Part shown: piece by piece, positions 1 through 9,521 of the stretch
How positions within the stretch are numbered: the first letter of the stretch is position 1
How the letters are laid out: each line of letters begins with the position of its first letter
DNA from: Owenia fusiformis
Taxonomy: Eukaryota; Annelida; Polychaeta; Sabellida; Oweniidae
Assembly (NCBI GenBank): GCA_903813345.2
Contig: CAIIXF020000361.1
Coordinates: 1-20,000 of the forward strand
DNA length: 20,000 nt
Reading direction: 5' to 3'
The notes under the pieces: generated by a model
What the model was told of the DNA's origin: nothing
The model's input: the letters and a program-made list of their open reading frames with translations, nothing else
Database searches by the model: none
Program-made: the position numbers and the translations under genes

Positions 1-121
1 CGAGTGCTTTCATTCGCACGATACCATGATGTTCTTCATGGAGCTCATTTAACAATTGCTCGCGATAGGGAGGCGGAATGATTACGCGCAAACCCCAAAG
101 TAGACATCCGATTATGCAATG
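1..121 (-). pseudogene. Ty3/gypsy pol fragment, integrase zinc-binding (H2C2) region, cut by window edge
   Basis: Read on the minus strand from about 109 down to 2, one frame gives GCLLWGLRVIIPPPY followed by REQLLNELHEEHHGIVRMKA. This is the stretch between RNase H and integrase in Ty3/gypsy polyproteins, where a 'GxLLWGxRVVIP' strand precedes the LHExHxGxxRMK start of the H2C2 zinc finger. Both histidines of the finger are seen (LHEEHHG); the two cysteines and the DDE core would lie to the left, outside the window. Upstream of this (above about 121) the frame soon meets stops and no RNase H or reverse-transcriptase sequence is visible, so the element appears truncated or broken there. In a complete element this protein inserts the retrotransposon cDNA into the host chromosome. 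The family call is strong; whether the off-window part is intact cannot be seen. Confidence 0.85.
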
Positions 122-955
122 TCCTACTAGTGACATCTATAAATCGATAAATGTTAGTTTCAATGTTCATAACAGAGACTTATTTCTCTATCCCCTTAAT
201 TTTTGATGACTCTTACTCCAAATATTGATTTATTACTCCTCTCGTGAAACAAACAATTATGAATTCACGGGACACTTGTTGGTCTTCTGGTCTTGGATTG
301 TGATATTGATTCTTGAATGGTGGGGGGAAAGGGGGTATTAGACATTGTTTCTTTTCACGTTAGATCATGGTTTTGGGCTATATGGGGTTTGTTTTTCTTA
401 ACTGGTATGCACTTAGAGTTTGCCTTTCTTGTTAAGTTCCATTACAACTTTTGGTCCTTTCCCCTTTGGCACTAGTGCTTATATATTTGTAGTAATTCCT
501 GGATATGCAACTTATGTTCTCTGAAGATTTCCAAGCTCTTGAAAGGATCCGTTACCACATGTACCTAAAGATGCCCCCAAAGGTTTCATTGAATATAACA
601 TGGAAATAGTTACTTTTATCAATTATGAACACGTCCAAAACAAAATTAGGTCATAGGGATTACAACTAAGGTCATTCAGTGCATTTGAGTTTGACTATGC
701 AAATCATTCTAAATATCATGTTACGGGTATGTTAGACTTCATTCATGACTATTTTAAGTATATTGATTATTCAATCAATGGATATACCAAAATATCATTA
801 AGGTAGGACACAAAGGGCAACATATTGAAAACACAAAACCTAGGTATTCAACTCAAATACTAAAAATCTAGTTGTGACTTTCCAATATATGATATTTTAA
901 TCTATCCATTGTATAACATACAATTATTATCAAGTAAAATATTTTAGTTTGACTT
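122..955. other. No gene recognised; AT-rich spacer
   Basis: No frame on either strand shows a conserved domain, and stops are frequent. There is no sign that the gypsy fragment to the left continues into it. No tRNA-like or simple-repeat structure was seen. Confidence 0.5.
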
Positions 956-1800
956 AGGATGAGAACTATCTTACAAGCAGTGTCCCTTTGAAGGCTAAAT
1001 GGATATTGATACCGTCTTTCAGCAATATATCAACTTTTGGGACAGGCATCAAAATTAGATTGACCCTTTTGTTTCTTTTGGTGAGAACTACCTTACAAGT
1101 ATTGTCCCTTTAAACAGCTACATGGATATTGATTTAGTCCCTCAGCAATATATCATTTTCAGAGGTAGTAAATTGAATAACGAATCAAAAATAGATTGAC
1201 CCATCAGCCTCTTTGGTTGATAACTACCTTACAAGCAGTGTCTTATTAATGGGTAAATTGATATTGATTCAGTCCCTCAGCAGTATATCACATTCAGGGG
1301 CAGGCATGACTGATGAATCAAAAGCATATTGATCCTTTGATTGTTTGTCAAAAATACTTTTTTGTTCATTAGGATGAGAACTATCTTACAAGCAATGGAA
1401 CTTTAAATGGCTGAATGGATAATGACTCAGTCCCTCTGCAGTATATCATATTCAAGGGCATGCATACATGAAGAATGAAAGATAAATTGGCCTATTTGTT
1501 TCTTTGAGTGAGAACTACCTTACAAGGAGTGTCCCTTTAATGGCTAAATGGATATTAATTCAGTGTCTCTTTAACATATCATCTCCAGAAATAGGCATGA
1601 CTGATGAATCAAAAGAAGATTGACAAATTTGATTCTTTGTTTAAAACATTTTAGTGTTCGTTAGCATGAGAACTACCTTACAAACAGTGTCCCTTTAATG
1701 ACTAAATGGATATCAATTCAGTCCCTCTGCAACATATCCCCTTCAGAGGCATGCATGACTGATAAATCAAAAATAAATTGACCCATTTAATACTTGTCTG
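956..1800. repeat. Diverged satellite, six units of about 122-158 bp with alternating length
   Basis: The phrase GAGAACTACCTTACAAGCAG and close variants recurs at 961, 1083, 1219, 1376, 1510 and 1668, each time followed by TGTCCCTTTAA, GGCTAAATGGATATTGATTC, AGTCCCTC, then AATATATCA, a GGCATG block and a TTGACCC block. The spacings are 122, 136, 157, 134 and 158 bases. The longer units (third and fifth) carry an extra 3' piece rich in TTTGATT and CATTAGGATG. The last two pairs therefore form dimers of about 291 and 292 bases, a higher-order arrangement. Units are clearly diverged from one another, so the array is old. No coding potential is apparent. Confidence 0.85.
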
Positions 1801-3088
1801 ATAGTTTGTTGGTCTTGGTGTCTGGCAGATCCAATATGGCCTCCTTTTTGAAACTATTTTTTGCTATACTTTCACATTGTATATCTTCCGCAGCCAGGAC
1901 CCACTTTCATTTCATAATTGAACTCTGTAATACTGTCAATACTAAACAATAAAAGTGAAATCAGAGGGGGTCTGACCTGCGAAAGCACCTCAATCTGTCA
2001 GTGACTGCAGAAGGTCATTCATTCTTTAAAACAAGAACACAATAGGGTGCCTTTCGAAACAATAGGATTACAAAGTATCTATGCATGGTTGATCTGCTTA
2101 GTGAAGGTTATTATGCTCAGACACAATGTAGCTTTATACTGACAAGTCAATTTAAGAGTATCTACAAAAATCAAGATTTTATTCAAGGTTAGTCAGAATG
2201 ACATGTGTTAAGAATCACTGTAAAAAACAACTTTTTACCATATTCTAGATATTATTTTTTTGATTTGTTGAACATATACTTCTTAAAGATTCATATTATA
2301 TAAAAATAGTCCTGGAATTCCAATTTACCCTTTTCAAAAAATGTCTAAGTCCTAAAAGGTACACTCATGGGTACGGATCCTTACAGTTTTTGGTGTTTAC
2401 TCTATAAAATTTGACAAAAAGTAGGACTCATTTTCAGGTAACTTTCTCATGTATATCGTCAATGGCAGGTTTTGTGATTGACAAGTTTCTCAAAGTTTGT
2501 CCCTATACTTGTTCATTACTTTGAATGAATTACATCATTACTAGATTTAAGCATTCCCTACATATTGCTCAATATATGTCAGCATCAAATTCTTACTGTT
2601 TTTGAGATATTTGACGTCGAAAACCAACAAAGATAAGTTATTTTTCAACTTGTTTCGATTTAACCATTTTTTTGGTTGCCAGGAGTTCAAATCTGACCTT
2701 AGTTATAAGATTTGACTTTCAGTTACCTTCGAAAGGTCAAAAAATTGATTTTTTAAATTAATTATTTGGACGTAAATTTTGGTCTCCTTAATCACAAAAG
2801 ACCTACTGAGCTCTGAATAAGTAAAATGTTCAAGGTCAAAGGTCCCCAAACAAGGTCACAAACTGTGCTATCTGAGTTTTTCAAAGTTCGAGACTACAAA
2901 TCAAAATCAATAATTTTGTTAGAAAATCAGGACATACATTATTTTGAAGGTTCTTATACTGTGCACAGGAAAGACAGATGTTTCATTTTACTCTATACAT
3001 TTTCATGTTTTTTTAAATTGTGCTTTGTCAAGGGGAACCAAATGCAGGTGTCGTGCTAAAACATTTTAATCTATTTAAATCAAAAGTT
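1801..3088. other. No gene recognised; unique-looking spacer left of the tandem duplication
   Basis: A short open frame (2826-3059, 77 codons) has no recognisable motif and atypical composition, and I regard it as chance. A slightly GC-richer patch at about 1965-2080 reads like a decayed repeat but could not be assigned. The right border at 3088/3089 is sharp: it is where similarity to 7664 onward begins. Confidence 0.5.
2833..2858 (+). promoter_or_regulatory. DR1-like cluster of nuclear-receptor half-sites (candidate only)
   Basis: AGGTCA-A-AGGTCC at 2833-2845 is one base from a perfect direct repeat with one-base spacing, the arrangement bound by RXR/HNF4-type receptors. Another AGGTCA follows at 2853-2858. 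No gene is visible nearby, so function is unsupported and chance is quite possible. Confidence 0.15.
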
Positions 3089-3342
3089 TTGTAAAAACAA
3101 TGTTTGATTAGTTATTATGATCTAATCCATGTTCCTTTTATTAGGTTTGATTTGTTTGATTACACAACTAATGTTATTAAAATGTTTATATTACAGTTAT
3201 TGTTGTTTTAATGATTTTGCCATTTTACTATATCATGATAACATAATGTTGATCAACAATTCAAAATGCCAGAAAATATTTTGCTGGTTTATAGATAACA
3301 TGTTTATAGTGTTTAGTGTTAATAACTAGGTTCTATGTCGCA

Positions 3343-3350
3343 TATAAATA
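3343..3350 (+). promoter_or_regulatory. TATA-box-like site in copy 1
   Basis: TATAAATA followed by GAG is a full match to the eukaryotic TATA consensus, about 255 bases inside the unit. An AATAAA at 3625-3630 lies about 280 bases downstream, an arrangement also found in long terminal repeats. In AT-rich DNA such sites are common, and no transcript or matching terminal repeat is visible. Confidence 0.2.
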
Positions 3351-4868
3351 GAGTGATGTCTAGGTAACTTTGCCTAGGGACTTCACCAGACATATCGTAT
3401 GTTATTGTGTCAAACTATTTTTAAGATGCAGTATTAGTAAACTGAGCATTTAAACCAGAAGAACTATATATAATGGGGCGATTATATGATTGCATGCTGT
3501 TAATTTAGCTCTCTGTTCTGACAATTTTATTGAAGTTTCATTTCAAATTGTTATAAAATTATCAGTTTCGGGTTTGAACCAGTTATAGTCGGGCAGCTTT
3601 TTTTCAATTAGCGTATAGAACCCAATAAATATAGAGGTAATTGACTCCTGAGAATTGGATAAGAGCCAAAATATCTGATCAGACAATGTTTTGGAACTTT
3701 GGACACCATCATTTATAAATGACTGTAGAATGATGTCACGTCATTAGAGAAAATGATACAATGACAATCCACAGATATACTATTTTGATCAGTAATACTT
3801 GACATTAGATAACCTCAATATTTTACTGCAATTCAATAATAATTAATAGTCCGATTACTTGAAACTAGGTCAGTTACGATGGCTATGTTATTTTTATTTG
3901 AATTGATTTTTTTTTATTTCGAAATTGTACGTTAGATTTCAGTAAAAAAATTAGGATCGATTCCTGTAAAACAAAGGGTTTGTTAATGGTAAGCCAGGAA
4001 CCTAAGGCAGGACAATTAAATCGTGAGGAGACAGTCATGCCCAATTTGTTTGCTTGCCTTTCGTTGAAAGGCACAAAATCGGTAAAAAACGTTGCCTACG
4101 ATTGACATTCAAAATCGAATTATTAATACTTTAAGCCTTCAAATATGAGTCCCCAATTGAGTCACATGTTATTTTTTCAAACAGGAATTACTCCTTCCAC
4201 ACATTGTCCGCATCTTCAAGTTTACATAAAGAGTGCACTTATGTGCCTAGAAAAGACTGGTGAGAAGATTCGTTTTGTAAAATGTATAAAAAACGAAAAA
4301 AGCAAGTTAAAAAAATTTCTGAAAATGTTCTGAATTTTTCCACTGAATTTTCTTATTCTTTTATACATTTTATCAAAACATTCTTCTAGGCTTGCACCCA
4401 CCTGAAATCCATTTGCATCCACTTGAAAATGAGAAAATAATGAACATTGGCATATTTTGACCAATTTTGGTCGGAATTGTGAAAATAAAAATTGTGCACC
4501 CATTTGGGAAAAAATCATGTGGAGATCACCCGAAGAGGTACGTACAAATCAACAGTTTGAAATTACTTCTTAAATTATAGGTGTCTCAATTTTTTGTAAT
4601 ATAATTACTTAAGTGTATAATGAATAACCTTTTAAAGGTGCAACAATTAGTGCAGATCAACGATCATGGACCAGTTTCAAAATATATTCAAGTTTGAATA
4701 TTTCATCAAGACTAAAATATATTTTTATTTTATCAAAAGAAACCCCCTGGATGAACATTATTTCAGCTGATATTCCTCTTGAAACGTGATAGATCTTAAA
4801 AATCTTTAAGTGTGACTCCCTTTATAAAAGCTTTGAACTGAATTTACACTTCTTAATGCTGAAATAGA
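3351..4868. other. Left part of the unit, no gene recognised (also 7926-9441)
   Basis: Short open frames occur on both strands (for example 3883-4074 minus, 4145-4333 plus, 4222-4518 minus, and their counterparts in copy 2). They lack recognisable domains, are rich in F, K, L and I as expected for random AT-rich DNA, and overlap one another in opposite directions. I see no convincing gene here. Confidence 0.5.
4055..4073. repeat. 19-bp hairpin-forming palindrome in copy 1
   Basis: TGCCTTTC-GTT-GAAAGGCA has a perfect 8-base stem with a 3-base loop, stronger than anything else in the surrounding AT-rich sequence. It is conserved unchanged at 8628-8646. Its role is unknown; it may be a remnant of a mobile-element terminus. 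Confidence 0.6.
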
Positions 4869-4948
4869 TAGTTTATCCATACATTTTAAGAAAATAGGTA
4901 TGAAAAAGAAGATGTTTAGCCAAATATTGCCCTGATAGCTCAGAAAAA
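4869..4948. repeat. Dispersed repeat A, in copy 1
   Basis: This 80-base stretch, beginning TAGTTTATCCATACATTTTA and ending GATAGCTCAGAAAAA, is matched at 17606-17684 with several substitutions and one length difference, far outside the duplication. That makes it a member of a dispersed repeat family rather than unique sequence. Both flanks diverge quickly. Element type is unknown. Confidence 0.7.
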
Positions 4949-5054
4949 GTAAAAATAATTGTTTCCCCTTTATTTAACGGTATCTTTGTGTATTTTGACC
5001 ATAGCATCGAATATGATGATGTTAAAATGCAATCAAGTAGTGCAGTAATTATTA

Positions 5055-5115
5055 TTCTATTCTGACCTTCACTTAAGAAAACATAACATTAACTAGGATG
5101 TGGCTCTGTGGCTGC
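5055..5115. repeat. 61-bp direct repeat, left member (copy 1; equals 9628-9688 in copy 2)
   Basis: It begins TTCTATTCTGACCTTCACTT and ends GGATGTGGCTCTGTGGCTGC. It matches 5642-5702 at 59 of 61 positions by eye, in the same orientation, 587 bases away. A third, shorter match (ATGTGGCTCTGCGGCTGCGT) sits at 5183-5202 between them. The pair could be the ends of a small element or an internal tandem remnant. Confidence 0.75.
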
Positions 5116-5472
5116 TGCAGAAAAACCGAGTGTATTATTTACATATAATAATGTTATCGTATATACATGCTGGTTGCCAAAAATGTGGCTCTGCGGCTGC
5201 GTCGCCGCTGGAAAATATACAAAAATGTTTATAATGGACAATTGATGAGCTTTCTCGATAATATAGTAATAAGAAATCTCATTTTCAAAATTAAAAACTT
5301 TCCGACCACCTGTAAAACCTTTTCTATCTTTAGCATCTCAAACTCATTAATGCCCATTATTATTCTGTTGAGAACATGATGCTAAAGATCTTTGAAATCC
5401 TCAACAATTGAGGTTATAAGGAAAAAGGTTTGTCCGAAAATTTTTCATAAACATTTTAAAGACATAGACTTA

Positions 5473-5642
5473 GTTTATCTCGCCGCTTAGAGCCGAAGTG
5501 ATCTTATTCACTAATACATACACCGTTCACTCAGTAATACTGCATTTACAATTACCTTCTATTTTCATAACGTTAAACGACCAAATAGAAATCATTTTCT
5601 TGCTAATTCGTACTACGTGACTCAAACGAAATAAAATACATT
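5473..5642. repeat. Dispersed repeat B, in copy 1
   Basis: This 170-base block starts GTTTATCTCGCCGCTTAGAG and ends AATAAAATACATT. It is found again at 10047-10217 and at 14628-14798. It lacks one G present in both other members (ACCTTC here, ACCGTTC elsewhere, at 5556/5557). No terminal inverted repeats were found, and no open frame is shared, so it may be a short non-autonomous element or an element end. Confidence 0.85.
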
Positions 5643-5702
5643 TCTATTCTAACCTTCACTTAAGAAAACATAACATTAACTAGGATGTGGCTCTGCGGCT
5701 GC
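5642..5702. repeat. 61-bp direct repeat, right member (copy 1; equals 10217-10277 in copy 2)
   Basis: It is the partner of 5055-5115 and directly abuts the end of dispersed repeat B (5473-5642). The two members differ at two positions (TCTAACC for TCTGACC, and GCGGCTG for GTGGCTG). Confidence 0.75.
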
Positions 5703-5786
5703 GTGCTTAAGCACAGTAATTTACATAAACTGTTGAGTAAGATCCTTAAATACAAAATTCTTAAAATACAAGTTTTATAATTATTA

Positions 5787-6652
5787 TTACCCTAAATTCA
5801 TTTAGACACTTAATCCTTTATTACAACGTGTGCTAAATAAAACCATCTTTAAAAGTCTCCATTCTGAGATCTCTTTCTTTGCGGTCATTGTTGCACCGCT
5901 GGGTCTTAAATAGTGCATTCAAAACAACTTATCATCATAATCGCATGTCTTAAAGGCCTTCGTAATAAGTTATCTGCACGTTGTGTAGCTTATAGCTCTA
6001 TCACTAAACTTAAACTCATATGATTTTGTGATATAATATGAAAAACGAATCTTCGATGCTCATGTTTGCTTCTTTTGAACTATCTTACATTATAAAGTCT
6101 TACTTTTGCTTCTTTTAAACAACCTTATATTATGAAGTAACTGGACACAAATCTGAGCATGTTGCTACAATGATGCTCTCGCTACCTTCTTTATACGCTG
6201 TTTTTGAATATCTTATCTCGATACAAACATTGGTGAAAAACTATGACAAGTGCAATTCTCAATTTTACCAAATCTGAATTAACATGTGATCTGATAACAA
6301 ACTGTATCATTTTTGTTGTAAATGTAGGTTTCTTAGAGTCGGTTTCGCTAGTGTCCGTTTGCCTGATTCCACTACTGTCTGAACCTACACGTTACATGGA
6401 TAAAGCTCATTGAAATTGCGTAGTTTGCTGTAATAACTGAAGCAGAAATGTTTGAAGTTTGTATCAAATGAGTTTGATGAAGAGCAACATGGTCCGCTTT
6501 GGCTGATAAAATACATACTTCTGGGCAATTGTTTGCCCACGTTGACCATCTGTTGAATGCACTGCCGTATCACCCTATTGTGCTTGGGGCTTGCTGCCTA
6601 ATCACACCCGGAAGCTTCTCTTTAAGCTGTGTGATTAAATCTGGATGCTCAA
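5787..6652 (-). pseudogene. Decayed animal-type tyrosine recombinase (copy 1)
   Basis: Reading leftward, fragments of one protein appear in the correct order in shifting frames. About 6650-6396 gives an N-terminal SAM-like core-binding domain (LKEKLPG, APSTIG-stop-YGSAFNRWSTW, VALHQTHLIQTS, YAISMSFIHVT). About 6340-6240 gives SKKPTFTTKM and SDLVKLRIALVIV, the start of the catalytic domain. About 6232-6135 gives IEIRYSKTAYKEGSE and CSDLCPV. 5918-5889 gives MHYLRPSGAT, the H-x-x-R box, and the end reads NKGLSV-stop-MNLG. The segment carrying the first catalytic arginine appears deleted, as does the part with the nucleophilic tyrosine. At least two frameshifts and several stops are present. Such enzymes move YR elements (DIRS/Ngaro-like or Crypton-like); which class this was cannot be decided here. 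It is certainly non-functional. Confidence 0.8.
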
Positions 6653-7128
6653 GCTGTCATTTTTCATTAAGTGATTTGGTAGCCACACTGAAAACCAGTA
6701 TATGTACTTTTCAAACATATATACTCAATTCATTGTACTACAAAGACAACAAAAACATGCATAATACAGTATATGCCATTTTAACATTGCGCCATATCCA
6801 GATATCTGGTATGTAAACTTATTTTCTACAATAAAAAGTAAAAGCTCTATCATTACTTCAGAGATTTTCACAGACATGTCTCCGTCCGGCCTTTTGTACC
6901 TTAAAATCTCCCTAGCAAATGTATATAACCTATATAAATCTTATGAAATGAAGATATGCTTTTCATATATAATTATTGTTATTTTGTGTATTACGCATAA
7001 AACTGCTTACCTTTTACTTCAATTCCTTATGCATGTGTTCTAAATTTGCACTTGTGAAACCACAACTTACCACGACGAGTAATTATTTACAATTTCTTTA
7101 TAGTGAACACTTCGCTTTTCCATACTAT
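6653..7128. other. Spacer between dead recombinase and minisatellite, no gene recognised (also 11228-11701)
   Basis: AT-rich sequence with no domain in any frame. An open frame starting at 6976 (11549 in copy 2) runs into the minisatellite, but only because the 24-base period is a multiple of three. Nothing else was seen. Confidence 0.5.
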
Positions 7129-7664
7129 GGGTACTACAATTCTCATCATCTCGGGTACTACAATTCCCCTCATCTCGGGTACTACAATTCCCCTCATCTC
7201 GGATACTACAATTCCCCTCATCTCGGGTACTACAATTCCCCTCATCTCGGGTACTACAATTCCCCTCATCTCGGGTACTACAATTCCCCTCTTCTAGGGT
7301 ACCACAATTCCCCTTATTATGGGTACTAAAATTCCCCATCTCTTGGGTACTACAATTCCCCTTATATTTGGTGCTACAATTCCCTTAAACGTTGGTACTA
7401 TATTTTCCATTTTCTTTGGTACTACAATTCCCCATATCATGGGTATTATACAATTCCCCTTGTCTCAAATACTACAGTTCCCCTTTTTATCATGGGCAGT
7501 AAAAGTTAGCTTTACGGGTTCTACAATTTTCATTATCATGGGTACTATAAATTCACTTATCATGAATATACTACAATTCTCCTTATCATGGGTACTACAA
7601 TTCCCCTCATCATGGGTACTACAATTCCCCTCATCATGGAAAAATTTACCTTTATGGGTTTAAT
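7129..7664. repeat. 24-bp minisatellite, copy 1 portion
   Basis: Units start with GGGTACTACAATTCCCC and end with seven variable bases, usually TCATCTC. They fall exactly every 24 bases at 7129, 7153, 7177, 7201 and so on through 7345 and beyond, with no phase change at first. About six units in the 7153-7296 stretch are nearly identical; later units are progressively degenerate (TTATCATG, TTATATTT, AACGTTGG endings) and phase is lost after about 7440. The array is cut at 7664 by the duplication junction. No unique spacers occur between units. Confidence 0.95.
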
Positions 7665-7917
7665 TGTAAAAACAATGTTTGATTAGTTATTATGATCTAA
7701 TCCATGTTCCTTTTATTAGGTTTGATTTGTTTGATTACACAACTAATGTTATTAAAATGTTTATATTACAGTTATTGTTGTTTTAATGATTTTGCCATTT
7801 TACTATATCATCATAACATAATGTTGATCAACAATTCAAAATGCCAGAAAATATTTTGCTGGTTTATAGATAACATGTTTATAGTGTTTAGTGTTAATAA
7901 CTAGGTTCTATGTCGCA

Positions 7918-7925
7918 TATAAATA
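7918..7925 (+). promoter_or_regulatory. TATA-box-like site in copy 2
   Basis: This is the identical counterpart of the site at 3343-3350 in the second copy of the unit, with the same flanks. The same caution applies: it is a motif match only. Confidence 0.2.
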
Positions 7926-8627
7926 GAGTGATGTCTAGGTAACTTTGCCTAGGGACTTCACCAGACATATCGTATGTTATTGTGTCAAACTATTTTTAAG
8001 ATGCAGTATTAGTAAACTGAGCATTTAAACCAGAAGAACTATATATAATGGGGCGATTATATGATTGCATGCTGTTAATTTAGCTCTCTGTTCTGACAAT
8101 TTTATTGAAGTTTCATTTCAAATTGTTATAAAATTATCAGTTTCGGGTTTGAACCAGTTATAGTCGGGCAGCTTTTTTTCAATTAGCGTATAGAACCCAA
8201 TAAATATAGAGGTAATTGACTCCTGAGAATTGGATAAGAGCCAAAATATCTGATCAGACAATGTTTTGGAACTTTGGACACCATCATTTATAAATGACTG
8301 TAGAATGATGTCACGTCATTAGAGAAAATGATACAATGACAATCCACAGATATACTATTTTGATCAGTAATACTTGACATTAGATAACCTCAATATTTTA
8401 CTGCAATTCAATAATAATTAATAGTCCGACTACTTGAAACTAGGTCAGTTACGATGGCTATTTTATTTTTATTTGAATTGATTTTTTTATTTCGAAATTG
8501 TACGTTAGATTTCAGTAAAAAAATTAGGATCGATTCCTGTAAAACAAAGGGTTTGTTAATGGTAAGCCAGGAACCTAAGGCAGAACAATTAAATCGTGAG
8601 GAGACAGTCATGCCCAATTTGTTTGCT

Positions 8628-8646
8628 TGCCTTTCGTTGAAAGGCA
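8628..8646. repeat. 19-bp hairpin-forming palindrome in copy 2
   Basis: This is the same perfect 8-base stem and GTT loop as at 4055-4073, carried along by the duplication. Confidence 0.6.
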
Positions 8647-9441
8647 CAAAATCGGTAAAAAACGTTGCCTACGATTGACATTCAAAATCGAATTATTAAT
8701 ACTTTAAGCCTTCAAATATGAGTCCCCAATTGAGTCACATGTTATTTTTTCAAACAGGAATTACTCCTTCCACACATTGTCCGCATCTTCAAGTTTACAT
8801 AAAGAGTGCACTTTTGTGCCTAGAAAAGACTGGTGAGAAGATTCGTTTTGTAAAATGTATAAAAAACGAAAAAAGCAAGTTAAAAAAATTTCTGAAAATG
8901 TTCTGAATTTTTACACTGAATTTTTTTATTCTTTTATACATTTTATCAAAACATTCTTCTAGGCTTGCACCCACCTGAAATCCATTTGCATCCACTTGAA
9001 AATGAGAAAATAATGAACATTGGCATATTTTGACCAATTTTGGTCGGAATTGTGAAAATAAAAATTGTGCACCCATTTGGGAAAAAATCATGTGGAGATC
9101 ACCCGAAGAGGTACGTACAAATCAACAGTTTGAAATTACTTCTTAAATTATAGGTGTCTCAATTTTTTGTAATATAATTACTTAAGTGTATAACGAATAA
9201 CCTTTTAAAGGTGCAACAATTAGTGCAGATCAACGATCATGGACCAGTTTCAAAATATATTCAAGTTTGAATATTTCATCAAGACTAAAATATATTTTTA
9301 TTTTATCAAAAGAAACCCCCTGGATGAACATTATTTCAGCTGATATTCCTCTTGAAACGTGATGGATCTTAAAAATCTTTAAGTGTGACTCCCTTTATAA
9401 AAGCTTTGAACTGAATTTACACTTCTTAATGCTAAAATAGA

Positions 9442-9521
9442 TAGTTTATCCATACATTTTAAGAAAATAGGTATGAAAAAGAAGATGTTTAGCCAAATAT
9501 TGCCCTGATAGCTCAGAAAAA
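9442..9521. repeat. Dispersed repeat A, in copy 2
   Basis: This is the counterpart of 4869-4948 in the second copy of the unit, virtually identical to it and more distantly related to 17606-17684. Confidence 0.7.

Larger units (their letters stand above)
3089..7664. repeat. Tandem duplication of a ~4.57 kb unit, copy 1
   Basis: From 3089 the sequence matches 7664 onward base for base, apart from roughly twenty substitutions and four small indels seen by eye (about 0.45% substitutions). The copy-to-copy offset is 4575 at the start, 4573 after a 2-base T-run difference near 3910, 4574 after a one-base A difference near 5409, 4575 after a one-base G difference at 5556/5557, and 4573 after a 2-base CA difference near 6685. 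Left of 3089 (CAAAAGTT) and left of 7664 (GGGTTTAA) the sequences are unrelated, which fixes the left limit. The copies meet at 7664 with about one shared base. Copy 1 ends inside a 24-bp minisatellite. Confidence 0.97.

Noticed and set aside
1965-2080. GC-richer patch that reads partly open on both strands
   Set aside because: No family could be recognised in any frame, and stops interrupt each within about 35 codons.
3129-3329. 66-codon open frame with hydrophobic and cysteine-rich sequence, repeated at 7704-7904
   Set aside because: It could look like a membrane peptide, but low-complexity T-rich DNA gives the same pattern and no homologue or expression signal is recognisable.
3575-3592. 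GGTTTGAACC, similar to a tRNA B box
   Set aside because: No A box at proper spacing and no cloverleaf could be drawn around it.
4222-4518. 98-codon minus-strand open frame, repeated at 8795-9091
   Set aside because: Composition is F/K/S-rich as in random AT-rich DNA, there is no domain, and an opposing open frame overlaps it. Its conservation between copies only reflects the recent duplication.
6499-6816. Plus-strand open frame of 105 codons (87 in copy 2)
   Set aside because: It is the antisense shadow of the tyrosine-recombinase relic, and its length differs between copies owing to the CA indel.
6976-7329. Open frame encoding a tyrosine-rich octapeptide repeat protein (and its 177-codon counterpart at 11549-12082)
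   Set aside because: It is produced by the 24-base minisatellite, is open in competing frames on both strands, and is broken by a single substitution in copy 1. No signal of selection for protein.
7129-7440. Regular short repeats resembling a CRISPR array
   Set aside because: Units are contiguous with no unique spacers, the context is eukaryotic, and the repeats degrade gradually as in a minisatellite.
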